From NCBI GenBank assembly GCA_010029945.1, contig RGQW01000013.1, positions 1 through 18,621 on the forward strand: a DNA stretch of 18,621 nucleotides, in the 5' to 3' direction. This document shows, one piece after another, positions 5,247 to 11,676 of this stretch. How positions within the stretch are numbered: position 1 is the stretch's first letter; each line of letters opens with the position of its first letter. The notes under the pieces were generated by a model that saw only the letters and a list, made by a program, of their open reading frames with translations, had not been told where the DNA came from and searched no databases. The translations under genes and the position numbers were made by a program. Source of the stretch: Actinomycetota bacterium (GTDB lineage Bacteria; Actinomycetota; Actinomycetes; S36-B12).

Positions 5247-6482
5247 ATGCGCTCGGAAGCTCTGAAGCAGCGAAGCGCCCGGCGCATGCTGTTCGCCCAA
5301 ATCAATCAGGGCGCCGCCGGTTGGATGCAGACCACCGCTGGCTCGTGGTACGTGCTCACCGAAGCCGGCTCCACAACAACGCTGTCCTTCTTCGTGATCG
5401 CCTCCATGACTCCGTCACTTCTTCTGAACCCCGTTGGCGGACGTCTGATGCAAAGTTATTCACCGGTAGCCATGGTCAAAGTGCTGGCGCCCCTCGCTGC
5501 GCTCGCTCCCCTGCTCATCGCCGGGCTCTACGCGACGGGCACGCTGTCGATTCCACTCCTGTTCGTGCTCACCGTTATTGGAGCGTCCTTTCGCGCTCTG
5601 CAGGCGCCAACGTTCGCGAAGATCCTGCCTCTCACCGTGCCCGAGAGCCAGCGCGCTGCCGTCCTGGGCTACTCCGCGATCGCGTTCAACGTGTCACGCA
5701 GCGTGGGACCCGTCATCGCTGGTATCGCCGGCACGGGCCTTGCCTACCTGTTATCCGGCATTGGCTTCCTCATCGTGGCCACCATCATGTTTGTCACACC
5801 GCTCGACTCCGCACAGTCAACTCCCGCGACGACTAGGCCAGGCGCCTCCCACGGAGCCGCTGCCAAAGGATCTTCTTTCCGCCGCGCCGTGCGATTGATG
5901 TGGAGCATCACGGCCGTTCGCATTGTGTTCTTGTGCGTCGTCGTCTTCTATCTGGTGTCAGGGTCGATCCATCAGCTTCTCGCGGCCGTCGCCAAAGACA
6001 CCAGCACCACGTCTCTCGCTCTTGGCGCCCTCTACGCATGTGCGGCGATCGGCGCCATACTCACGAATCGACCCGTGCTGCGCTACCTCGGAAACAACGG
6101 CAACCGCACGCGCCTGCTGTCGATCGTCATCGTCGCAGCAGCCCTGACGGTGGTTGCGTTCGGCTTCAGTTCCGGCCTGGTCTTCGACATGGTCTTGATG
6201 GTAATTCTCGGGGCCCTGGGTGAAGCCATGTATCTGGTCGTGCAGCGCTCGATCCTCTTGGAACTCGACGAGGCCGACTCCGGCGCCATCTTCGGCCTGT
6301 TCCTGGCCATCCTCACGGGGGCGAGCATCCTCGGCTCGATCGGACTCGGGTTGCTGATGGATGCGGTGGGTGTTCGGTCCGGGCTCGTAATGCTCGGGGT
6401 GGTGACGCTCGTCATCGCGGTGCCCTTGATCCTGCTGGTCGCACGGGCGTCGTCGAAACAGCAGGGATTCACCGACGACTGA
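5247..6482 (+). CDS. MFS transporter, EntS-like (MFS_3) exporter
   Basis: The protein has 411 residues from ATG 5247, and is an integral membrane protein with about ten to twelve hydrophobic helices. Characteristic stretches are MLFAQINQGAAGWMQTTAGSWYVLT at the first helix and FRALQAPTFAKILPLTVPESQRAAVLGYSAIAFNVSRSVGPVIAGI in helices 4-5, as in exporters related to the enterobactin exporter EntS. A hydrophilic loop rich in Ser, Thr and Ala (residues about 190-212) separates the two halves. A TACCCT box eight bases before ATG 5247 favours this start. ATG 5196 in the same frame lacks any signal and would add 17 residues. The likely role is proton-driven efflux of a small molecule, substrate unknown. 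It diverges from the broken GYD gene and ends 53 bp before a nucleoside hydrolase gene that appears to have its own promoter. Confidence 0.9.
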   Translation: MRSEALKQRSARRMLFAQINQGAAGWMQTTAGSWYVLTEAGSTTTLSFFVIASMTPSLLLNPVGGRLMQSYSPVAMVKVLAPLAALAPLLIAGLYATGTLSIPLLFVLTVIGASFRALQAPTFAKILPLTVPESQRAAVLGYSAIAFNVSRSVGPVIAGIAGTGLAYLLSGIGFLIVATIMFVTPLDSAQSTPATTRPGASHGAAAKGSSFRRAVRLMWSITAVRIVFLCVVVFYLVSGSIHQLLAAVAKDTSTTSLALGALYACAAIGAILTNRPVLRYLGNNGNRTRLLSIVIVAAALTVVAFGFSSGLVFDMVLMVILGALGEAMYLVVQRSILLELDEADSGAIFGLFLAILTGASILGSIGLGLLMDAVGVRSGLVMLGVVTLVIAVPLILLVARASSKQQGFTDD

Positions 6483-6503
6483 CACAACTTCACAGCCTCG
6501 AGT

Positions 6504-6523
6504 GGGCACGCGATCGCGTGCCC
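6504..6523. promoter_or_regulatory. Perfect 20-bp palindrome abutting the nucleoside hydrolase -10 box
   Basis: GGGCACGCGA and TCGCGTGCCC are exact reverse complements with no spacer. The palindrome ends one base before the TAGGTT box, so it covers the spacer between -10 and -35, where a repressor would block RNA polymerase. It might instead end the MFS transcript, but it has no loop and no T run. Confidence 0.5.
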
Positions 6524-6529
6524 TAGGTT
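6524..6529 (+). promoter_or_regulatory. -10 box of a leaderless start (TAGGTT-N6-ATG 6536)
   Basis: TAGGTT is followed by exactly six bases and then the nucleoside hydrolase ATG. There is no Shine-Dalgarno, so transcription probably begins at or next to the A of the start codon. Confidence 0.5.
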
Positions 6530-6535
6530 CCTGCC

Positions 6536-7483
6536 ATGAGCAAGCGGAAATTCTTCATCGACACCGACACCGCGACCGACGATGCCGTCGCTCTCGTGAT
6601 GGCTCTCCAGCACCCGGATGTTGATGTTCTCGGAATATCTACGGTGGCGGGCAATTGCACCATCGAGCAGGCCACGCAGAACGCTCTCTACACACGTGAT
6701 CTCGTCGGGTCGACGGTCCCGGTTCACGTGGGCGCCAACGGCCCGCTGATGCGGCCTTTACAAACCGCCCATCACGTGCACGGCAAGGACGGCATGGGAG
6801 ATATCGGCCTCCCGCTCCACAGCCGGAAGCCCGCCTCCCACCGAGGCGTCCAAGCGATGATCGACGCGATCATGAACTCTCCCGGTGACGTCGAACTCGT
6901 CACGCTGGGGCCTTTGACCAACCTGGCACTGGCGTTGCGACTCGAACCAGCGATCGTCGGTGCCCTCAAGCGCGTCGTGACCATGGGGGGTACGGCCGTG
7001 CTTCCTGGAAACATCACTCCGCTCGCAGAATTCAACTTCTGGGTAGACCCCGAGGCCGCTGCGATCGTTACCAACTCCGGCCTGCACTTCGAGATGGCCG
7101 GATGGGATATCTCCACCGCACACGCGGTCATCCACGACGAACTCGCAGCGGAGTTGCGAAGCCTCGGCACCTTGGGGCAGTTCGCTGTCGACATCCAAGG
7201 AGTGTTGCGGGAATTCTGTCGAACCGAGACTGTTCTCGATGGTTTCGATCTCCCCGATCCGCTCGCCATGGCGATCGCACTCGACCCGTCAATCGTGACG
7301 CGCGAAGCACAGCATTTTGTCGACGTCATCCCCGGCGATAGTGCTGCGCGCGGTCAGACAATCGTGGATGAACGCGGTGCCAGCGGTAAGGACGTCAACT
7401 GTCGGGTCATTTACGAGGCGGATCGTGACCGCTTTCTCCACATGCTGCACCAGGCGCTGCGAGACGCAGGTCCGGGGAACTGA
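6536..7483 (+). CDS. Nucleoside hydrolase (inosine-uridine preferring type, IUNH family)
   Basis: The protein has 315 residues, the usual size. The N-terminal calcium- and ribose-binding motif reads DTDTATDDAVA (Asp9, Asp11, Asp15, Asp16), a variant of the classic DTDPGxDDA. Other landmarks are the GN at 39-40, HGKDGMGD near 82-89, TLGPLTNLA (Asn129), VTMGG (149-152), EFNFWVDPEAA (Glu165, Asn167) and the C-terminal DPLAMAIALDP (Asp241, a metal ligand). These enzymes cleave the N-glycosidic bond of ribonucleosides to ribose and free base in the cytosol, in nucleoside salvage. Base preference cannot be read. The gene has a leaderless start and a palindrome over its promoter, so regulated expression is likely. 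The next gene starts 21 bp downstream with its own -10 box. Confidence 0.93.
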   Translation: MSKRKFFIDTDTATDDAVALVMALQHPDVDVLGISTVAGNCTIEQATQNALYTRDLVGSTVPVHVGANGPLMRPLQTAHHVHGKDGMGDIGLPLHSRKPASHRGVQAMIDAIMNSPGDVELVTLGPLTNLALALRLEPAIVGALKRVVTMGGTAVLPGNITPLAEFNFWVDPEAAAIVTNSGLHFEMAGWDISTAHAVIHDELAAELRSLGTLGQFAVDIQGVLREFCRTETVLDGFDLPDPLAMAIALDPSIVTREAQHFVDVIPGDSAARGQTIVDERGASGKDVNCRVIYEADRDRFLHMLHQALRDAGPGN

Positions 7484-7492
7484 CGCACCGCG

Positions 7493-7498
7493 TACGGT
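7493..7498 (+). promoter_or_regulatory. -10 box of a leaderless start (TACGGT-N6-GTG 7505)
   Basis: TACGGT is followed by six bases (GGAGAC) and the GTG of the small membrane-anchored protein. The GGAG in the spacer is too close to the start to be a normal Shine-Dalgarno. Weak support: the gene could also be read through from the nucleoside hydrolase. Confidence 0.45.
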
Positions 7499-7504
7499 GG
7501 AGAC

Positions 7505-7810
7505 GTGAACGTTTTTCGATCCCGACCCTTCATGGTGGTCGTCATTGTCTGCGTGATCGTCGGCTTTGTCGGCGCGGGCGCAGCCGCCCTGATCCCACGC
7601 GGAGGAGGATCCGGGAGCGCCGATGTGACGTCCCTGTGGCAGTCCCAGCCTGAGGATGTGAGGTCGGAAGTCTGCTCAGCTTTTCGTGCCAACCCTCAGG
7701 GCTATCTCGCACTGATGGAACAAACATGGCTCGCCGACGGAACCCTGGATCAGGACAGTTTCGAGACTCTCGTGGATGAGATCGCCACCGACTGCCGAGT
7801 CAACTACTAG
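7505..7810 (+). CDS. Small membrane-anchored protein of unknown function (101 aa)
   Basis: An uncleaved-looking N-terminal membrane helix (residues about 8-30, FMVVVIVCVIVGFVGAGAAAL) is followed by a short Gly/Ser linker. The roughly 60-residue outer domain contains SLWQSQPEDVRSEVCSAFRANP and ends DEIATDCRVNY. Two Cys (in SEVCSAF and TDCRV) may form a disulfide outside the cell. The domain looks helical and acidic. No family is recognised. Its stop is seven bases before the ATG of the SpoU methyltransferase gene, which lacks its own visible promoter or RBS, so the two are probably cotranscribed. Confidence 0.75.
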   Translation: MNVFRSRPFMVVVIVCVIVGFVGAGAAALIPRGGGSGSADVTSLWQSQPEDVRSEVCSAFRANPQGYLALMEQTWLADGTLDQDSFETLVDEIATDCRVNY

Positions 7811-7817
7811 AACGCAC

Positions 7818-8621
7818 ATGCCCGTCGAAGAGATCTTTGATTCCCGTGATGATCGCCTCGCGGGGTATCGAGATCTCACCGATGTCGCGCTGCGGGTCGC
7901 GTTCGAGCCAGCGAACGGCGTCTACATAGCCGAGAGCGCATCGGTTATCGAGCGGGCACTGGACGCCGGACACGAACCGTTTTCCATCCTCATGGAGGAC
8001 AAGTGGCTACCGAAGATGACGCCCCTGATCACGCGCTTCCCCGATGTGCCCGTCTACGTTGCAAGCACCGAACTCTTGCAGGACATCACCGGCTTCCACG
8101 TGCACCGAGGTGCACTGGCTTTGATGAAACGTCCCGCACCGATAGCGATCGAATCAGTGATCACCGATGCTCGACGCCTGCTCATCCTCGAGGACATCGT
8201 CGATCACACCAATGTCGGGGCGATCATTCGCTGCGCCGCCGGACTGGGCTTCGACGGCTTTCTGGTCACACCTCGCTGCGCCGATCCGCTCTATCGACGC
8301 AGCGTTCGGGTGTCGATGGGAACGGTTTTCGACCTTCCCTGGACACAGATCAATCCCTGGCCGGACTCGCTGGCACACCTGCGCGACAACGGGTTCGTCG
8401 TGGTCGGGGTGACTCCGCACGGACACAACGCAGTCGATCTCGACGCCTTCGATGCGCCCGATCGTGTCGCACTGGTTCTGGGCACCGAGGGCGATGGGCT
8501 GACCACAGCCGCGCTCGACGCGTGCGAGGAGTCAGTCCGAATTCCGATGCACAACGGTGTCGATTCGCTCAATGTCGCCGCCGCGGCGGCGATCGTATGC
8601 TGGGCACTTCGACCTGGATAG
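7818..8621 (+). CDS. SpoU/TrmH-family RNA 2'-O-ribose methyltransferase
   Basis: The protein has 267 residues. An N-terminal substrate-binding-type domain (residues 1-105) precedes a SPOUT trefoil-knot domain with all three motifs: DHTNVGAIIRCAAGLG (Asn132, Arg138), LVLGTEGDGL (Glu224) and IPMHNGVDSLNVAAAAAI (Ser250, Asn252). The enzyme uses S-adenosylmethionine to methylate a ribose 2'-OH in rRNA or tRNA in the cytosol; which nucleotide cannot be read from sequence. ATG 7818 is chosen because it lies seven bases after the previous stop and matches the family N-terminus (VEEIFDSRDDRL). The frame is open upstream inside the preceding gene. The stop codon lies in a 13-bp tandem duplication. Confidence 0.93.
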   Translation: MPVEEIFDSRDDRLAGYRDLTDVALRVAFEPANGVYIAESASVIERALDAGHEPFSILMEDKWLPKMTPLITRFPDVPVYVASTELLQDITGFHVHRGALALMKRPAPIAIESVITDARRLLILEDIVDHTNVGAIIRCAAGLGFDGFLVTPRCADPLYRRSVRVSMGTVFDLPWTQINPWPDSLAHLRDNGFVVVGVTPHGHNAVDLDAFDAPDRVALVLGTEGDGLTTAALDACEESVRIPMHNGVDSLNVAAAAAIVCWALRPG

Positions 8622-8641
8622 TCGACCCGGATAGTCGACCC
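8616..8641. repeat. 13-bp tandem duplication over the TrmH-family gene's stop codon
   Basis: GGATAGTCGACCC occurs twice without a gap (8616-8628, 8629-8641). The stop TAG is in the first copy. The same kind of duplication marks the gene ends at 15398-15421 and 15936-15980. Confidence 0.85.
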
Positions 8642-8715
8642 GAATGTCACGAGATGACCGGTCAGCCGAACAACAGGACACCACCGACGCGAAAGAACCC
8701 CGCTGATGCGAGTTG

Positions 8716-9411
8716 CTACCGGCCCTTCGGGATCGAGATCGGTGCTACCGGCTGGAAGGTGATCTTGGTCGTGTTGGAGGGTCGATTCTGAGCATCGAAT
8801 TCCAGCAACGTGGCGTTCAATCCGTTCGCGGCGATTCGCACCACGGTTCTGCTCGGCTCGCCCTCCGACGGGGCTGGATGCGATGCGGACACCTCCATGG
8901 TGCCGTTCTCCAACACCTGCGTCGTCACACCCGGAGCCCCTTCCGTCCACGGTGACCACGGGTTGAATCCGATCCGACTTTCCACCCCGGAGATCGGGTG
9001 AGGATTGCTCGCGGTGCGGGTTTTCGTCCATCGCTTCAAGGGAGGATCGCGAAAGTACTGGCGTTGACCAGCGGTGATGATTTCCGAGATCTTCTTCATT
9101 CCCATGTTTCTGTTGCCCCGGCCGATCACTTGAGCGAAGTCGTCGCAATCGGCGATCCCGGCACTATCAATGCGGCACTTGGATCGAGTTTTTGGCCGCT
9201 TGCCGTTACGCACATACGTCAAGGGCGCACTCGAAGCCCACGCAGACCACGCGCCAACGGCACTTTGCGGGTCCTGACTGAAGGTCGCAAGAGCGGCGGT
9301 TACATCAGCCGGGACGGGAAGGCCCTCCGCCTGAGCAGGGGCGACGAGTACGAGCGACGAGGAGAACACGGCCGCCGCCAGGACGCCGCAGAGGCTTTGG
9401 ACCTTGACCAC
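8716..9411 (-). CDS. Secreted protein of unknown function (231 aa)
   Basis: The start GTG 9411 is chosen because TACCTT lies exactly six bases upstream (leaderless pattern) and because it opens a signal peptide: MVKVQSLCGVLAAAVFSSSLVLV, ending APAQA before EGLPVP. A longer reading to 9621 would run through the divergent hydrolase gene. The mature part has two Cys in KCRIDSAGIADC, a QRQYFRDPPLKRW stretch, a WSPWTEGAPG segment, and a C-terminal run NTTKITFQPVAPISIP that resembles the last strands of LppX/LolA-like lipoprotein domains. Weak similarity to the secreted protein at 451-1170 is possible. No family is assigned. It diverges from the alpha/beta hydrolase gene with 83 bp between the two starts and converges with the TrmH-family gene. 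Confidence 0.8.
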   Translation of the reverse strand: MVKVQSLCGVLAAAVFSSSLVLVAPAQAEGLPVPADVTAALATFSQDPQSAVGAWSAWASSAPLTYVRNGKRPKTRSKCRIDSAGIADCDDFAQVIGRGNRNMGMKKISEIITAGQRQYFRDPPLKRWTKTRTASNPHPISGVESRIGFNPWSPWTEGAPGVTTQVLENGTMEVSASHPAPSEGEPSRTVVRIAANGLNATLLEFDAQNRPSNTTKITFQPVAPISIPKGR

Positions 9412-9417
9412 GACATG

Positions 9418-9423
9418 AAGGTA
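9418..9423 (-). promoter_or_regulatory. -10 box of a leaderless start (TACCTT-N6-GTG 9411)
   Basis: Minus strand: TACCTT, six bases, then the GTG of the secreted protein. TTGCTT, 18 bases further upstream, is a possible -35 box. It shares the 83-bp divergent region with the hydrolase promoter. Confidence 0.5.
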
Positions 9424-9482
9424 ACCAACGACGTCAACTCCAAGCAAATGCGATTTCCACCGCCGTGACTTCGCGCGCGCGA

Positions 9483-9488
9483 TAGCGT
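9483..9488 (+). promoter_or_regulatory. -10 box of a leaderless start (TAGCGT-N6-GTG 9495)
   Basis: TAGCGT stands six bases before the hydrolase GTG, identical in hexamer and spacing to the box before the lipoprotein gene at 3798. No Shine-Dalgarno is present. Confidence 0.5.
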
Positions 9489-9494
9489 CGACTT

Positions 9495-10460
9495 GTGACG
9501 TTGTTCGGGAATATCGACGCAGGCGTACTCCGCTCGATGCTGCGTCAACTGCCCAGTGCGATCCGACAGAAACCGTGCGACTTGGGAGACATCGAGTGTC
9601 GGCGAGAACTGTCGGATTCACTCAATGCCGGCCTCACCGAGCGTTTCGGCAAGGCAAGCGACGTCACGCTCAGAGACCACTTCATTTCTCGACCCGACGG
9701 TTCCGAGCTCCGGGTTCGCGTTTACCGGAAGATCGGCAGCACTGCCCGCGGGGCGCTGCTATACGTGCACGGCGGAGGGATGATTGTCAGTTGCATCGAG
9801 GACTACGACGCCCGTTGCATGCACTACTGCACCAACACGGGACTTCCCGTGGTGTCTGTGGACTACCCGCTCGCACCGGAGTCTACCTACCCCGCGCAAA
9901 TCGACGATGCGCTCACAGCGCTGTCATGGATGCACGCCTCATCAACAGAGTTCGGCTGGGATCGCGACCGGATCGGCATCTGTGGCGACAGCGCTGGTGG
10001 TGGGCTCGCCGCAGGTGCCGTCTTGAAGAACAGGGACACCGCCGGGCCCCCGTTGGCCTGCCAGATGCTCGTCTACCCCATGCTCGATGACCGCAACACG
10101 ATTCCGGACCCTCGGTTTCCCAAGCAATTCCAGATCTGGACTTACGTCGATAACGAAACCGGGTGGGACGCGTACCTCTCGGGCCTCGATGATCGACAGG
10201 ACGTGCCGATCTACGCCGCACCAGCGCGAGCGACCGATCTCAGCGGGCTCCCACCGACCTACATCGACACCGGAACCTTGGACATTTTCTATGACGAGGA
10301 TCTCGCTTACGCCAAGCAGATGATGGCCGACGGGGTGACGGTGGAGGGGCATCTGTGGAACGGCGCTCCACACGGGTTCGACTACTTCGCCTTCTCCTCG
10401 GCGATCGCCGCGAAGGCGTGGGATTGCCGATTCGCCTTCTTAGTCGAGCACCTGCACTGA
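9495..10460 (+). CDS. Alpha/beta hydrolase of the HSL (hormone-sensitive lipase) family
   Basis: The protein has 321 residues and is predicted cytosolic. The family hallmarks are all present: oxyanion-hole HGGG at 92-95, nucleophile motif GDSAGG (Ser166), catalytic Asp263 in TLDIFYDED and catalytic His293 in HGFD. DYPLAPESTYPAQIDDAL between them is also typical. A helical cap (residues about 1-60) precedes the core. Enzymes of this family hydrolyse carboxylic esters, usually of short or medium acyl chains. The start GTG 9495 is supported by the TAGCGT box six bases upstream and by MTLFGNIDAG opening the cap. The gene diverges from the secreted protein at 8716-9411, and no operon partner is evident. 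The substrate is unknown. Confidence 0.93.
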   Translation: MTLFGNIDAGVLRSMLRQLPSAIRQKPCDLGDIECRRELSDSLNAGLTERFGKASDVTLRDHFISRPDGSELRVRVYRKIGSTARGALLYVHGGGMIVSCIEDYDARCMHYCTNTGLPVVSVDYPLAPESTYPAQIDDALTALSWMHASSTEFGWDRDRIGICGDSAGGGLAAGAVLKNRDTAGPPLACQMLVYPMLDDRNTIPDPRFPKQFQIWTYVDNETGWDAYLSGLDDRQDVPIYAAPARATDLSGLPPTYIDTGTLDIFYDEDLAYAKQMMADGVTVEGHLWNGAPHGFDYFAFSSAIAAKAWDCRFAFLVEHLH

Positions 10461-10605
10461 CGCGGTATCCCCGTCCTCGCGCCATTTCCCCCTCAAGGAA
10501 GCGGCGCTCACCGCCCCCTTCGAGTGGCGAGATGTTCGCTGATGTGGTGCCCTACTCGAGCGGCGGTTGGACTCACAGGATCACCCGCCCCAGGAGGAGG
10601 TTGGC

Positions 10606-10803
10606 GTGTGGGACGGAATGCCGACGGTCATTCCCATCCAGGGGGCTATCGTCGCCGCGGTCTTCCTCGTCATCGCCTTCGTCAAAGTCTTTCGAGGGGT
10701 TCGCGGCACCGACGCGATCTTGTGGAACGCCGTAGGCGTTATCACGCTTCTCTACTTGTTCACCTCAGTCGCATGGGTCGCATCCGGGGGTCTTTCGCAA
10801 TAG
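10606..10803 (+). CDS. Small two-helix membrane protein (65 aa), unknown function
   Basis: GTG 10606 is chosen because AGGAGGAGG ends five bases before it; ATG 10618 in the same frame is the alternative. The product has two hydrophobic helices, GAIVAAVFLVIAFVKVF and ILWNAVGVITLLYLFTSVAWVA, separated by a short basic loop (RGVRGTD). It ends SGGLSQ. No motif identifies a function. Unlike most neighbours it has a strong Shine-Dalgarno and a leader. Its stop is only 18 bp from the stop of the convergent sortase gene. Confidence 0.7.
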   Translation: MWDGMPTVIPIQGAIVAAVFLVIAFVKVFRGVRGTDAILWNAVGVITLLYLFTSVAWVASGGLSQ

Positions 10804-10821
10804 GCCTCACGCCCGCTGGCC

Positions 10822-11673
10822 TTAACCGGTGACGTCTCGCGCCACCACGACGAGCCGTCTCGTGTTGACTCCTGGGGGGTCACAGGTTGTCAGCGTCAAC
10901 GTGTCGCTCCCATCGCGCAAAACGTTCGGTCCGAGCACCCACGTTGCCGACGGTTCCACCACCATGATCGTCGAGACTTCGTACGTGCGCCTCTGCCCTT
11001 GAGGAGTCTCGAGGACCAATGCATCACCAGCGCTCATCCGATCAAGGTCACCGAAGGGAGCACCGAACCCCGTACGGTGCCCGGCAATCGCGATATTGCC
11101 TCCACTCCCCGGCGGTGCTGTGCCGTCGTACCAACCTGGCCCCTGCGCCAGGGACGCATTGGATGTTCCGTAGGAGATAAAGAGTTCGTCAGTCTCGGAT
11201 GTCGGACCCTGACCTGTCCACGACAGTTTCGCCACCGCCGAACCCCGCGGCCACGAGCGTTGCATCGTCCCCTGGTGTCGGGTGAAGGCTGCCTTGGATG
11301 AGCGCTCGTCTCCGGTTGCTGCCAACTCCGGGGTCTGATCGGTAACGACCGGCGCATTGACCGCCTTCTTCGCCAGAGACGTTGCCGACTTGGTTACGCG
11401 CACAGCACTGGGCCCATTACTGACGACCAGCGTCACCGTGGGATTACCCGGCAGTGATCCACCGGTCACCTCCTTCTGGACCTGCTCCGTGGGCTGCAGC
11501 AGGACGGGGGTGTACACCGATTGCGGCGCCGTCGTCGGTGCAACCACCGTCGGTGTGTTGGTCGGTGACGGATAGGGAATCGGCGGCGTCGTGTACCCGG
11601 GCACTATGGAGAACGTTGGGTTCGGTGTTGCCGTCACGCTCGGTGTGGGTGTCACGCTGGGTGTGGGTGTCAC
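10822..11673 (-). CDS. Class E-type sortase domain protein without its own membrane anchor, overlaps the upstream surface protein
   Basis: From GTG 11673 (GTGA overlap with the previous stop) the product has 283 residues. Residues 1-60 are a Thr/Pro linker (TPTPSVTPTPSV), residues 61-115 are mixed, LAATG is at 117-121, and the sortase domain runs from about 145. Catalytic residues are in place: His199 in NIAIAGHRTGFGAPF, Cys264 in LTLTTCDPP, and Arg272 or 273 in NTRRLVVVAR, all as in class E sortases, which attach LAXTG proteins to the cell wall. There is no signal peptide or transmembrane helix, although sortases need one. The linker continues the Thr-Pro linker of the upstream protein, in the -1 frame. 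Either an indel has split one gene or the sortase depends on frameshifting for export. Convergent with the small gene at 10606-10803. Confidence 0.8.
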   Translation of the reverse strand: MTPTPSVTPTPSVTATPNPTFSIVPGYTTPPIPYPSPTNTPTVVAPTTAPQSVYTPVLLQPTEQVQKEVTGGSLPGNPTVTLVVSNGPSAVRVTKSATSLAKKAVNAPVVTDQTPELAATGDERSSKAAFTRHQGTMQRSWPRGSAVAKLSWTGQGPTSETDELFISYGTSNASLAQGPGWYDGTAPPGSGGNIAIAGHRTGFGAPFGDLDRMSAGDALVLETPQGQRRTYEVSTIMVVEPSATWVLGPNVLRDGSDTLTLTTCDPPGVNTRRLVVVARDVTG

Positions 11674-11676
11674 GCC
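11641..11676. repeat. 18-bp tandem repeat at the overlap of the two genes
   Basis: Two near-identical 18-base units (11641-11658, 11659-11676; GGTGTGGGTGTCACGC core) encode TPTPSV repeats of the sortase-frame linker and contain the stop of the 584-aa frame. Slippage in such sequence could explain a frame change nearby. Confidence 0.7.
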
